Positions 1 through 11,265 of a DNA stretch of 64,000 nucleotides are shown here, in pieces (the stretch's first letter is position 1; each line of letters opens with the position of its first letter). The translations under genes and the position numbers were made by a program. Source of the stretch: Clitoria ternatea (Eukaryota > Streptophyta > Magnoliopsida > Fabales > Fabaceae). The notes beneath the pieces are model-generated. The model had not been told where the DNA came from and searched no databases. It saw only the letters and a list, made by a program, of their open reading frames with translations. The stretch lies in NCBI GenBank assembly GCA_037962975.1, contig CM075670.1:154570501-154634500 (forward strand), written 5' to 3'.

Positions 1-2153
1 AAACGGATTCCTCCCATGGGACCGAGATAGTACAATTGCGTAGCCCAGCCGATATGTCCCATAGTCGTTCAATCGGATCAAGGGGGGATCTGGCTTCTTT
101 GATGGCTAAATTACATAAAAAAAATTAGAAGCAATTTTTGATTATTGAAACCATAACTTAATATATAATTGATGCTTGGGTATACAGCATACCTGGGGTC
201 CAGATTCTAACACAAGCCTGGTCGGCCACATAAGGAAATGTCCTACAGCCTGGCCGACGAGTCGTACCTCAGAAGTTGGAATGGGAACAACTGAATCTGC
301 CGAGAGGACCTGTACAACCGAAATCCTTGACACACCATCAGGTAATTTCTGATGGTGAACCAAAGGGCCTAGGTTATACACTGAACCAATGGCAACTGGC
401 TCTTCCACTCCATCCACAAATAGGTCACACTGACGGTAGTCTCCAAGATTTACGTCGTCATCATCACCGTCAGGTGCAGCACATGACCCCTTTGTGCTGA
501 CCCGCCTAGTCTGCATAGTTACACAACATTTTGAAGTAATTCAACAAATAATGATAACGAATCATAGGTAATTGTTGGATTAAATAATGTACAATGTAAC
601 CTGTGGGTCCACCACCGGTGGCGGCGTAGGTTGACATTGTTGACTGAATGATGCCATCATCTCACTCCGAAACCGTGCCATCTCCTCCTGAAGCAGCCTC
701 TGCATTTCCTCCTTTGCCTCTGCTTTCACTGCGGCAACCTTATCCTCAAAGGTCTTCTCCAAATCAGATATGGATTGCGAAGGGGTGGCGGGACGACCAA
801 AATAGGTTCTAAGGCCTACAGAGAGAGAATAATTAGAAATAAAAATGCTATCATACATAATCTAAGACTATTAATGTAAACGTACCATGACCTCGACCAG
901 CTGCACGTACTCGTCCAGGGTGCTCTGGTCGGCCGATGGCGGCGGTCAATATATCATCCCTACCATGTGACACAAATGACCCTTGGGTCGACTGCTCAAC
1001 CAAAGAATCCTGCAACCACAACTCAGTGATTAGTTTTGTTAGGGTTTGATGGACAATTAACGTTTCATAAAAAGTATTGAGAAGCTTTGTACTTACAATC
1101 CTTGAGACAACCTCCTCAACATGTGATGAAGTGTACTGACCACTCTTCTTCGTCCTAGCACGCTTCCATTTTTCATGGCGTGCGGGTGGGGAGGGGGGAT
1201 CCACAATAGTAGCGTCAGGGTGGCTACCCTGACGTTGCCTAGATTTCTCCTCCACTATCCGCTCCTCCAATAATCGGTAACCCCCACGTGACAACCTGTG
1301 AGGGCAGTCATTTTTCCCCTGAATTTCCTGTGCTTTCATGCGTTTGGCCTGCATCAAACATAATTAAAAGACACATAGGGGTTATACATTCTTTATGCCT
1401 GGATGCCTGTATGCCTGGATACATAATCAGTAAAAATACATACAATAAAGATATATACTATAAAAACATAATCAGTAAAAGATACATACAATAAAGTCAT
1501 CTGTGTGCCTGGATGCCACAAACGCATCCCAAGTCTGTCGATCTATGGATGTGTATTTATCTCCAGGGAACTCACCCTGCTTCTTCCCATAGACATACCT
1601 AGCATTTAAAGTATTTGAATTAAGTACACGATAACTTAAAACATGATGATTTTAAACTAACTTTATATTTTAAAATTAAAATATACGTGGTGGTCAGGTT
1701 GCTCTTGAATGTCCTCCATCGGTCAGCAATCTCAGACATAATCTTCCTACGTAGTGTATCAACTGCAGGAATATCCCAAGCATCCTACAAGTGCCAAATA
1801 AACATTTTTCAGATTATTACGCATATGAAATTACAATACGAGTAAATAAATGTACAGATAAATGTACTTACAACAATATCAACCCAAATTGCATTCTTCA
1901 CGACCTCCTTAACACTATCCCAATCAGGGATAATGATGGACACCTTCGTCCGTGCCAAGACACCTAAGTAACTCTGAAACTTGGCGGCGTTGGGTCCTAA
2001 AGTCCTCCCGGTGCAAATATCAATGTCAATATGGGTCCGCTGACCCTGATGGCGCTTAAGTGCAACACTGGTCATCCGGGTAACACCTCTCCTCCTAGCT
2101 GAGGAATCGGTGCTCTGGGAGTCAGATCTCGCATGCAAATCCTGATCATCCAT
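1..2153 (-). CDS. TnpA-like CACTA protein (Transposase_24 / Ptta-En-Spm family), at least 8 exons, runs off the window
   Basis: The ATG is at 2153 (protein starts MDDQDLHARS). Exons that join in phase through GT-AG introns are 2153-1872, 1784-1687, 1598-1490, 1348-1097, 1009-886, 815-601, 510-193 and 93 to beyond base 1. They give about 497 codons with no stop. The middle part (VYGKKQGEFPGDKY, then PHRLSRGGYRLLEERIVEEK) looks like the plant Transposase_24 family; a glutamate- and lysine-rich segment in the 815-601 exon could form a coiled coil. In En/Spm the related TnpA binds subterminal repeats and works with TnpD, so the same role is inferred here. The 87-base intron 1096-1010 has no stop and keeps phase, so it could also be retained. 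The family call is by eye; the exon phases are directly checkable. Confidence 0.8.
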
Positions 2154-2259
2154 AGGTATCTGTTCATAAAAACAAAAATATAACTGGTGAGTATAAAAAA
2201 CCAGCTTTAGCAAACAAGAATCAATTTCTAAACATGATGAATAATATCCCAACCGTACC

Positions 2260-3348
2260 CTATGTTTCCCATAGACCCTCCTGGTGGTCATTACGAGTCG
2301 CAACTATATCATCTATGAGATCTTCCACAACGTCGGTTGGTGTGCGTGTTGTAAGAGAAGGTATGTCTAGGACATCAAGACATGGATCCTCAATGTTGTG
2401 TCTACCTTGGAGAACAAGTGACCATCGTTTATCTGATGGGTCAACAACGTAGAAAACTTGTTTTACTTGAGCTGCCATAATGAAAGGCTCCTCCTTATGA
2501 CCAACCTTGTTTAAGTCCACTAACGTAAAACCAAAGTCATCTATTCTGACACCATTTTTGCTATCAACCCATTTACATTTAAAAACAGGAACTGTGAAAC
2601 GACCATAATCAACTTCCCATATATCTTCAATGACACCAAAATAACATAACTCAGCCATGACAGGGTTTTTATCCTTTGAAGTGGAAAAATGCATTGATTC
2701 GGCCACAACCATAACTCCAGAGTTCTGCACCGTACTCTTGTCATCTTGAATCCTTGTATAGAAAGAATAATTATTTATGTCATAGCCACAATAAGTGATT
2801 ACATCAAAGTTGGGTCCTAGTGCCAGTCGATGCAATGTCTCAGAAGCAGATGTATCTTTAAGAAGACTCATTTTGAACCACTGCATGAACGTTTTGTTGT
2901 GTTCGTTCAACACCCACTTTTCAGCCATTCTAGGGTTGTTTCTTTTGACTATGTCTTTATGTGCAGCTAAATAAGGGAGCACAGCATCTGTGTTGTTCAA
3001 AATATAAAAGTGTGCTTGGAGTACTTCATCACGTGACATGCTTTTAATTTTTTTCCCAATGGTACCTTTTCCATCCAATCGCCCTTCGTGACGAGTCTTC
3101 GGAATACCAATGCTTTCAGCCTGTGACATATAATCTGTGCAGAACTCAATTGCTTCCTCTGCAATATACCTTTCTACTATCGATGCTTCAGGACGGCGTG
3201 GGTTCTTCATATAGCCTTTCAAAATTTTCATGTATCGCTCAACAGGATACATCCACCTCAAGAACACTGGCCCACACATACGGACCTCCCTCACCAAATG
3301 GATGATTAAATGTACCATTATATAAAAGAATGAAGGAGGGAAATACAT
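2260..3348 (-). pseudogene. TnpD-type CACTA transposase, C-terminal third (DUF4218 and DUF4216)
   Basis: This is the third segment of one transposase frame that begins at 5439. All three segments share a reading frame and are split only by single stop codons. The segment opens with MYFPPSFFYIMVHLIIHLVR, the hallmark of DUF4218, which normally follows the catalytic region of plant CACTA transposases. A DUF4216-like block follows (KCKWVDSKNGVRIDDFGF through the QVKQVFYVVDPSDKRW stretch). The ATG at 3348 is internal and probably not a natural start. The natural stop is at 2260-2262, about 107 bases before the TnpA-like ATG, so the two genes are in tandem on one strand, as in other CACTA elements. 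Confidence 0.85.
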
Positions 3349-3354
3349 TTCTAA

Positions 3355-4692
3355 CTAGGATAGTATAAGAAACCCTTCCTGTTCTAACGCTTCTAACTCA
3401 TCATGGGCGATTACTTTAGCACATATGGCATTGAAAAACAAACACACCCTTGTTATCACATGTCTGACATTTTGAGGGAGAATGCCACGAATGGCAATGG
3501 GTAGAAATTGTTGGATCAGCATATGACAATCATGTGACTTCAAACCGACTAACTTTAGATCCTTCAAGGAAACACAAGTGTTAATGTTGGAACCGTACCC
3601 AGATGGAACTTTGACACCACACAACGATTCACAGAAACTTTGTTTCTCTTTTCTAGACAAGGTATGACATGCTGGCGGCAAGTGTGTTCGTTTGCCCTTT
3701 ACTTGTGGGTGCAACTCCTCACGTATACCCAACAACTCCAAGTCTAGACGTGAATTTAGGCCATCCTTTGTTTTTCCAGGTATGTTTAACAGGGTTCCAA
3801 CCAAACTATCGCACACGTTTTTCTCCACATGCATCACATCAATACAGTGCCTCACATCAAGCTCTTTCCAATATGGCAGATCGAAAAATATTGACCTCTT
3901 CTTCCACGTGTTTTTTGAGATAGACTGCTTCTCAGACTTACCAAGAATCACATTAACTTGTTTCACCTTTTCATATACTTGACGACCAGACAACGGCGGG
4001 GGAGGCATTTCAAACTCTTGTGCACCATTGAACGACTTCTTCAACCTACGAAGTGGATGATTAGGTGTGAGAAACCTACGGTGTCGAAGATAAACATTTT
4101 TCCTTCCATGATGTAGTCGATCAGAACTAGTTCCCTCCTCACATACAGGACACGCTTTATGTCCTTTGACGCTATAGCCCGAGAGGTTACCATACGCTGG
4201 AAAATCATTGATCGTACAGAATAACATGGCCCTCAAATTGAATGATTGTCCTGTTAGCCCGTCAAACACATCAACCCCCTCTACCCACAACATCTTCAGG
4301 TCTTCAACTAACGGAGATAGGTATACATCAATGTCGTTCCCTGGTTGTCGTGGACCAGAAATCATCATTGATAACATAACGTACTTCCGCTTCATGCACA
4401 ACCACGGCGGCAAGTTGTAAACAAACAACAAAACAGGCCAAGAACTGTGGTTTGTGCTTTGGTTCCCATATGGGTTCATACCGTCTGTGGCTAGTGCAAG
4501 CCTAACATTTCTTGGGTCACGGGCAAAATCTGGAAACATCGTATCCATTTTCTTCCACTGTAATCCATCTGCCGGATGCCTAACTAATCCGTCAACAACC
4601 CTTTCATCAACGTGCCATCTCATAAGCTTCGCATCATCTGCATTGGCAAATAGACGCTTTAGTCGTGGAACTATAGGGAGATACCACAACAC
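3355..4692 (-). pseudogene. TnpD-type CACTA transposase, catalytic middle part (Transposase_21)
   Basis: 446 codons in the same frame as the segments on either side. Family hallmarks include VLWYLPIVPRLKRLF, LALATDGMNPYGN, KACPVCEEGTSSDRL and HCIDVMHVEKNVCDSL. These match the Transposase_21 (tnp2) domain that cuts and joins CACTA ends. The segment ends at an in-frame TAG (3355-3357) inside DUF4218; the next codons continue the family sequence, so this is a nonsense mutation rather than a real end. The upstream boundary is likewise only the TAA at 4714-4716. No frameshift is visible, so the inactivation looks recent. Confidence 0.87.
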
Positions 4693-4713
4693 CTTCGCAG
4701 GAGACCCTTTTTT

Positions 4714-5439
4714 TTAGAAATCATCAGAATCAACCTCTTTCTTCTTATACCGTGACACCCCACACCTAGGACATCGATGCAGCATTTCATACTCACCACG
4801 GTATAATACACAATCATTTGGGCATGCATGTATCTTCGTATACTCCAAGTCCATAGGACACAACACCTTTTTAGCCTCATAGTTACGATTTGGCAAAGTG
4901 TTACCAACTGGGAGCATTTCTTTCAACAACTTAAGCAAGTCAGTGAAGCTTTTATCTGTCCACCCATTTATCGCTTTCAAATTAAATAATCGTAAAACTG
5001 CTGACAACCTCGTGAAATTAGAGCAATTCGGATACAGTGGCTTTTCAGAATCCTCACATAGACTCGCATATACGTGAGCTCTTTTAAAACTTTCTACCCC
5101 TACATCACGGATCATATCCTCAAGTCGGTCATCCATGTCATCATCAACCTCATGAGCAAAGCTTTGGTCTTTTGTTTGAAAACTAGTACTTGGCACCTCA
5201 ACATGTTCACCATGCCATATCCATCGCGTATAACTCTGAAGAAATCCATCACACAACAGATGTTCTCGAACAACTGTCAATTCTAGCCGGCGCATGTTTA
5301 AGCATTTAACACAAGGGCAAAAATACGTTCCATTCACCTCTTCAGCATTTCGTATCACGTACTCTATGAATGTTTCGACTCTACCCTCATATTCTGGACT
5401 TATACGTGAAGCAGTTATCCAACTTCGATCCATACTCAC
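4714..5439 (-). pseudogene. TnpD-type CACTA transposase, N-terminal part (Transpos_assoc domain)
   Basis: 241 codons from an ATG at 5439. It starts MSMDRSWITASRISPEYEGR and contains CPCVKCLN and a WIWHGE block, typical of the transposase-associated domain at the N-terminus of plant CACTA transposases. Later there are CPNDCVLYRGEYE and a CPRCGVSRY block, both common just before the catalytic region. The frame hits TAA at 4714-4716, followed by an A-rich run and then by KKGSPAKVLWYLP in the same frame. The natural protein would therefore be about 1,057 residues from 5439 to 2260, interrupted by two stops (4714 and 3355). Confidence 0.86.
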
Positions 5440-6687
5440 TGTTTACAATACCAGTAAATTTAACGGTGCTATGAATCTTACTTTCTTCACAAAGGTGGTG
5501 GTCCTACCCATTCAGGATGAACAATTTTCTATACTCATAGCTGCATACAACTTAGAAGTTATTTTAAATTTTGATAAAATTTCGGCAGCATTTCGCATTG
5601 GTCTCTAAGTACACAAAATGAAAGTGGTCACATCATCTTCAACCACAATCAAATATGCACCCAGAGAACAATACAAAACTTAACTAACCAAAACTTTATC
5701 AAATTTTAAAATAAGTCCTAACTTGTACATAACAATGATGCATAAAAAAATTGTTCATCCCAAACTGTCTAAACAGACAATTCAAGATTCAACACAAATA
5801 ATGAAATCAATTAATTTAATTACCATTTGTGTTGAATCTCAAACGGGAAACTATGGTTCACTCATTTACAATTTAAAAAATCACAAACTCATTTAAATGG
5901 ACTAAATAAACTTATCACATCATAAACAAATAACAAATCAAAATTACCAAACAAAACTAACAATACAATAATCTATAGCTAACGACATTAATCTATATCT
6001 ACCAATATTAATTGTTTAATTTTGTTACAATGTTCATGTTTAATACAATGTATATTATTTTATCTTGACAAGTAACTTTTTATTTACTTGGAAATATCAT
6101 TTTTTTTGTATTTCATTTTTTAACTAATGTAAGGAATAATAGTAATCTTTATATATTTATTTAGTGGAAATATCAACATTTTTACTTCAATATCAATTTA
6201 AATTACTAAAATTAAAACAGAAAATTTCAAATAATTAAAGACTAAGCCTAACATGCCAAACATCTATACCAACATTGCATAACCAGAAGGGAAAAAATGA
6301 GCTTAGGAAAGAACCTGTGCACGCCGTACGAGAGAAGATGGAGACCGCCTTTTGCCAATATAGAAAGAAGAAGAAGAAGACTTGGAATGAGAAATGGAGA
6401 GACGTTCGTCGTTTGCTAATGTGGGAGACGTTCGTCGTTTGCCAATGTGGGTGCAGAGAAATGGAGGGAGGATGACTTATGTGAATGAGAAAGAGAGGTA
6501 AGGAGGGGAAGATGACTTTCGTAAGAGAAATGGAGGGGAAGACAAAAATGTGGCCACGGGTGCAGAGGAATGGGGGGGAAGATTACTTTTGTCAAGGAGA
6601 AATGGAGGGAAGACAAAGAGGTGGGAGGGAAGACAAAGAGCTGGGCACGGGTGCAGAGGAAAAGGAGAGCATAAAAATATTTTAAAA
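5440..6687 (-). other. CACTA 5' untranslated and promoter region, no gene seen
   Basis: About 1.25 kb upstream of the transposase ATG. It is A+T-rich from 5600 to 6260. From 6275 to 6675 it is purine-rich on the plus strand, with repeated GGGAAGACAAAG-like blocks. Short open frames here have no recognisable content. By position it should hold the element's promoter and leader; no convincing TATA box or splice signal could be chosen. Confidence 0.5.
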
Positions 6688-7467
6688 CAGGACCTATAAA
6701 GACGGTTCCACGATAACCGTCTTCGTAAATCAACCTTTTAAGGACGGTTGTTAAACAACCGTCTTCGTATATCAAATTAAAAATTTTAAAAAAATTATAA
6801 TAAGCTTTAAGGACGGCTAAAAAGAACCGTCTTCGTATGTGCTAAATTTAAAATTTTAAAAAAATAATTACGAAAACCTTTAAGGACGGTTGTTGAAGAA
6901 CCGTCTTCGTATGTATCAAATTAAAAATTTTAAATAAAATAATAATAAGCTTTAAGGACGGTTAAATATAACCGTCTTCGTATGTGCTAAATTTAAAATT
7001 TTAAAAAATAATTATGAAAACCTTTAAGGACGGTTGTCAAATACCCGTCTTCGTATGTATCAAATTAAAAATTTTAAATAAAATATTAACAAGCTTTAAG
7101 GACGGTTAAATATAACCGTCTTCGTATGTGCTAAATTTAAAATTTTAAAAATAATTACGAAAAACCTTTAAGGACGGTTGTTAAAGACCCGTCTTCGTAT
7201 GTATCAAATTAAAAATTTTAAAAAAATTATAATAAGCTTTAAGCACGGTTAGAAACAACCGTCTACGTATGTGCTAATTTAAAAAATATAAAAAAATAAT
7301 TATGAAATCCTTTAAGGACGGTTCTGTCTGAACCGTGTTTATAAAGGGGTTTTAAACACGGTTAAATTTATAACCGTGTTCGTAGGTACGTTTAAAATTT
7401 TTTAAGAGTTCTCTGTATTTACAAAACTGCCACCGCGTGGTTTTTAAAGACGGTTTTAGGATAACCG
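6688..7467 (-). repeat. CACTA subterminal repeats: about 12 hairpins of the AAGGACGGTT...AACCGTCTTCGTAT type
   Basis: Each unit has the left arm TTTAAGGACGGTT, a short loop and the right arm AACCGTCTTCGTATGT. Units start near 6695, 6732, 6807, 6880, 6950, 7022, 7095, 7168, 7236, 7310, 7350 and 7444. From 6807 to 7300 two versions alternate, one followed by TATGTGCTAAATTTAAAA and one by TATGTATCAAATTAAAAA, giving a dimer of about 145 bp. The three units nearest the end are diverged. In En/Spm such repeats are TnpA binding sites, which is the inferred role here. Confidence 0.88.
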
Positions 7468-7507
7468 TGTTCATATCCCGTCCTTATATCCCTTTTTTGC
7501 ACTAGTG
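7468..7507 (-). repeat. CACTA terminal inverted repeat (right end in this window)
   Basis: Read inward on the minus strand, the end is CACTAGTGCAAAAAAGGG, followed by a stretch holding TATAAGGACGGG. The inner part matches the arm of the subterminal hairpins. CACTAGTG is itself a palindrome, but the A-run and G-run that follow fix the direction. The partner repeat is outside the window. Confidence 0.88.
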
Positions 7508-8233
7508 TACACATGTAATTTGATATCACTTGTTGTAAAGAAATATAGTAAGGCTCCCCCTTAATCATGTATTTTCAACAAGGATAGATAGAGATATTGA
7601 TTTCTAGATTTTATCTCCCCTTAATCATTTAATAGATATTATAACATCATGATATTCTCTCCCCCTTTATAAGATATTTTATGCCACTTAGGATGTATAT
7701 ATTTATTTTCTCCCCCTTTGGCATCATCAAAAACATCTAAGAATATATATACCTCTTTAAGAAAAATACATTCAATATTAAAGCAAGATACCAATTATAT
7801 AAAACTCCCCCTAAAACATACAACAGATATCACATAATAATTCAAGGCATGTAAGCAATCATAATGATATTTTCTCCTTCTTTTGGATAAGCAAAGTTAG
7901 AGGTTACACGGGATTAAAATTTTGCAATTTGCCAATGATTTTCATTGCACAAGATATTCAAGAAAATCAAAGTCATTTGCCATATATTTTTGAGAACCAT
8001 GTGGTACATAGGAGATTATTTTTGTGTCAAAATATGTGTAATTAAGTAAATGCTTCCTAAGAACTTGAAATAAAATAAGAGTTTTTTTTATGGAGTATGT
8101 ATTTACTTCAAGAATTGTATGTATATCACAAAGGAAAGTACTATGTTCAAAGAAATGAAAAACAATTTAAAATCTTTTAGTTAAAGATTTTCAAAATTAT
8201 GTTCAAGGAGTAAAAAAAATGATAAACATCAAT
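7508..8233 (-). other. Sirevirus 3' untranslated region with at least five polypurine tracts
   Basis: On the plus strand the tracts appear as CTCCCCCTT (7554-7562), CTCCCCTTA (7614-7622), CTCCCCCTTTA (7658-7668), CTCCCCCTTT (7710-7719) and CTCCCCCT (7805-7812). Polypurine tracts prime plus-strand DNA synthesis next to the 3' LTR; Sireviruses are known for carrying several. The rest is A+T-rich with no gene. Confidence 0.8.
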
Positions 8234-8884
8234 TTAAACAATTTCCAAAATTCCCAATTCCCTTCTAATATTTATAAATTGTTCTTTTGGAAGGGGTTTG
8301 GTAAAAATATCCGCTAATTGTTTTGAAGTTTCAACATATTCAAGTACATAATCTCCTTTCAAAACATGGTCTCTTATAAAGTGATGTCTTATTTCAATGT
8401 GTTTAGTCCTAGAATGCATGACCAGATTTTTAGAGATATTTATTGCACTAGTGTTGTCATATTTAATGGGTACTTTGTTTAAAACAACACCAAAATCAAG
8501 AAGTTGTTGTCTCATCCAAAGAATTTGAGCACAACAACTGCCAGCTGCTACATATTCTGCCTCAGCTGTCGATAAAGTAACACTTACTTGCTTCTTGCTA
8601 TGCCAAGAAACAAGGGAACTACCAAGTAAATGATATGTGCCACTGGTACTCTTTCTATCAAGTTTACAACCAGCAAAGCCAGAATTAGAATATCCTATGA
8701 GAATACATTCAACGCCTTTGGGATACCATAAACCAACATTTTGAGTACCCACAAGATATTTCAAAATTCTTTTTACGGCAGTGAGATGTGATTCTTTAGG
8801 ACATGCTTGATATCTAGCACACATACATACAGCAAACATAATATTGGGTCTACTATTTGTTAAGTAAAGTAAGGAACCAATCAT
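8234..8884 (-). pseudogene. Sirevirus pol fragment: RNase H and C-terminus
   Basis: 216 codons. It begins with MIGSLLYLTNSRPNIMFAV, the end of the copia reverse transcriptase region, then has the RNase H part with KSTSGTYHLLGSSLVSW, STAEAEYVAAGSC and HIEIRHHFIRDHV, ending in IFTKPLPKEQF. All are standard for Ty1/copia pol. Between this piece and the reverse transcriptase piece (8885-8931) the sequence has a deletion with a frame change and an in-frame TGA just before the first codon shown. This is the 3' end of pol; the polypurine tracts follow. Confidence 0.87.
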
Positions 8885-8931
8885 ACCTCAGTATTTAGTT
8901 ATTTCAACCTCCTTATCCTTCTCATCTTTGT

Positions 8932-9663
8932 CTAAGTAGCAAGATCCATTTCAAACCTTTTGAGTAGTTCTTTACAATATTTTGTTTGACTAATGAACGT
9001 TTCTTCATTTGTTTGTTTGATTTGTAATCCAAGGAAGAAGGTGAGTTCTCCCATCATGGACATTTCAAATTCATCTTGCATAATCTTGGCAAACTCTTGA
9101 CAAAGAATTTCGTTAGTAGCACCAAATATTATGTCATCGACATAAACTTGTACCAAAAGAATGTCATTATTTTTACGTTTTATAAACAGCATAGTATCAA
9201 CCTTTCCTCTTTCAAAATTATTTTCTAAAAGAAATTTACTAAGTCTTTCATACCAAGCTCTTGGAGCTTGTTTCAAACCATATAAAGCTTTTCTCAATTT
9301 AAAAACATGGTTTGGAAATTTGTGATTTTTAAAACCGGGAGGTTGATCTACATAGATTTCTTCTTGAATATAGCCATTTAGAAAAGCGCTTTTGACATCC
9401 ATTTGATAAAGCTTAAAATCCATACAACAAGCAAAAGCTAATAATAATCTTATAGCTTCTAATCTAGCTACGGGAGCATACGTTTCTTCATAGTCTATTC
9501 CCTCTTCTTGATTATATCCTTTAGCAACTAATCTAGCTTTATTTCTTGTTATTATTCCATTTTCATCTAGCTTATTTCTAAAAACCCATTTAGTACCTAT
9601 TATTAGATGGTCATTGGGTCTTGGCATAAGTTCCCAAACTTCATTTCTTTCAAATTGATTCAA
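8932..9663 (-). pseudogene. Sirevirus pol fragment: reverse transcriptase (RVT_2)
   Basis: 243 codons. Visible family blocks are WELMPRPNDHLIIGTKWVFR near the start, ARLVAKGYNQEEGIDYEETYAPVAR, KLYQMDVKSAFLNGYI, KALYGLKQAPRAWYERL and the catalytic LVQVYVDDIIFGATN with the YVDD box. The C-terminus stops short of the usual linker to RNase H because of the deletion at about 8930. The true upstream reading frame continues past 9663 but is broken by stops in the EEL region (about 9670-9690). Confidence 0.88.
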
Positions 9664-9921
9664 TTCTTCTTACATGGCCAACATCTAATGTTCATCAATA
9701 ATAGCTTCATTGATATTTTTGGGTTCTATTTGTGAAACAAAAGCTAAGCGATTGCATGCATTTCTAATAGTGTTTTGAGTACTTACACCTTTTGTTATTT
9801 CACCTATGATATTGTCCAAGGGGTGATTCTTTAAGGTGATCCATTCCTTTTGTTGAGGTTCTTCATTTTATGTTGTATCTCTTTCATTTTTATTTCCTTC
9901 TTCATCTTCCAAGTTCATTTC
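9664..9921 (-). pseudogene. Sirevirus pol linker between integrase and reverse transcriptase, stop-ridden
   Basis: Minus-strand translation still shows copia linker sequence (WITLKNHPLDNIIGEI, then NACNRLAFVSQIEPKNINEA) joined to the reverse transcriptase segment. At least two stops interrupt it. It is too broken to be a gene but shows that integrase and reverse transcriptase were one polyprotein. Confidence 0.7.
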
Positions 9922-10224
9922 TTAGAAGGTACCTACAAGATCATCAATTTCCTTTCTCGGAGGATTTTGGTTAAGTTCATCAAATTTGACATGTATAGAC
10001 TCTTCAATTGTACATGTTCGTTTGTTAAAGAGTCGATATGCCTTACTAGTAGATGAATAACCTAAGAATATTGCTTCATCAGATTTTGCATCGAATTTGC
10101 TGAGATTATCCTTTCCATTGTTTAAAACAAAACATTTGTATCCAAATATATGAAAATAAGAAATATTTGGTTTTCTTCCTTTATAAAGCTCATAGGGGGT
10201 TTTCTTTAATATAGGCCTTATCAA
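9922..10224 (-). pseudogene. Sirevirus integrase C-terminal region
   Basis: 100 codons. Typical copia sequence: ILKKTPYELYKGRKPNISYF, FGYKCFVLNN, KFDAKSDEAIFLGYSSTSKAYR. It follows the catalytic integrase core in the same frame and is separated from it by a single TGA at 10228-10230. The first codon is TTG rather than ATG, so this is not a separate gene. It ends at a stop after GTF. Confidence 0.83.
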
Positions 10225-10227
10225 ACA

Positions 10228-11220
10228 TCAGTTCATAACATGGCAAGCAGTATTTACCGCATCAGCCCAAAAATGTTTTGAAATGTTACTTTCATTTAAC
10301 ATAATTCTTGTAAGCTCCGCTAAAGATCGATTTTTCCTTTCAACTACTCCATTTTGTTGTGGAGTTCTTGGAGCCGAAAAATTATGATGAATGCCAAATT
10401 TTTCACAAAATTTTTCAAAAGATTGGTTTTCAAATTCTCCCCCATGATCAGTTCGAATAGATGCAATTTTCAAATTTTGTTCATTTTGGATGATCTTGGC
10501 AAGTTTCTTAAATGCATGATATGCTTCATGTTTATGAGTAAGAAACAATGTCCATGTATATCTTGAATAATCGTCCACAATCACAAGACTATAATAGTTT
10601 CCACCAAAACTTTTAATTTTTGAAGGTCCAAACAAATCCATATGTAAAAGTTGTAAAGGTCTAGTTGTTGAAATAATATTTTTCGCTTGAAAAGAAACCT
10701 TTACTTGTTTTCCTTTTTGACAAGCGTCACAAAATTTATTTACGAATTTCAATTTTGGTAAACCAATTACTAAATCTTTCGAAACAAGTTTATTTAAATG
10801 GTCTATATGAATGTGAGCAATTCTTCTATGCCATAGCCATGATTCATCCTCTTTAGTTATGAAGCATTGCACATCATTTGAAGCAAGACAATCAAGATTA
10901 ATCATATAAATATTATCAACTCTTTGACCAACGAATTTTATTTCCTTGTTTAGCTTATTTTTAATTATGCAACCATTTGATTCGAAAACAATTTTATAGC
11001 CCTTATCACATAATTGACTAATGCTAAGAAAGTTATGTTTAAGTCCTTCAACATATAATATATCGTTTATAGAAGTGGAAGAGTTTTTACCAACATTTCC
11101 GATTCCTAGTATTCTTCCCTTCATGTTATCTCCATAAGTAACGAATCCTTTATTCTGTGGAGTAAATGATATGAACTTACTTTTGTCTCCCATCATGTGT
11201 TTTGAACACCCACTATCCAA
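10228..11220 (-). pseudogene. Sirevirus protease tail, GAG-pre-integrase and integrase core
   Basis: 330 codons. It starts in the protease active-site block DSGCSKHM, then has the pre-integrase zinc-binding part (WLWHRRIAHIHIDHL and FCDACQKGKQ) and the integrase core. The catalytic residues are visible: D in LHMDLFGP, D in IRTDHGGEF and E in GVVERKNRSL. The core therefore looks chemically complete even though the polyprotein is not. It ends at a TGA (10228-10230) that falls mid-domain. Confidence 0.88.
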
Positions 11221-11265
11221 ATACCAATGGGTTCTATTCGTTTTAAAGCATACCTACAAAACATG

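Larger units (their letters stand above)
1..7507 (-). mobile_element. CACTA (En/Spm) DNA transposon, 5' part, truncated by the window start
   Basis: The element reads on the minus strand from a terminal inverted repeat at 7507. In element order it holds the repeat, a hairpin-rich subterminal region (about 6688-7467), an untranslated stretch, a TnpD-type transposase (5439-2260) and a multi-exon TnpA-like gene (2153 leftwards past base 1). The outer end, read inwards, starts CACTAGTGCAAAAAAGGG, the usual plant CACTA terminus. The other end lies left of the window, so the 3-bp target duplication cannot be tested; TAC at 7508-7510 is the candidate. It is inserted in the Sirevirus that starts at 7508. 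Confidence 0.93.

Noticed and set aside
3669..4717. Plus-strand ORFs opposite the CACTA transposase (for example 4454-4717)
   Set aside because: Shadows of the minus-strand transposase frame, with no recognisable product.
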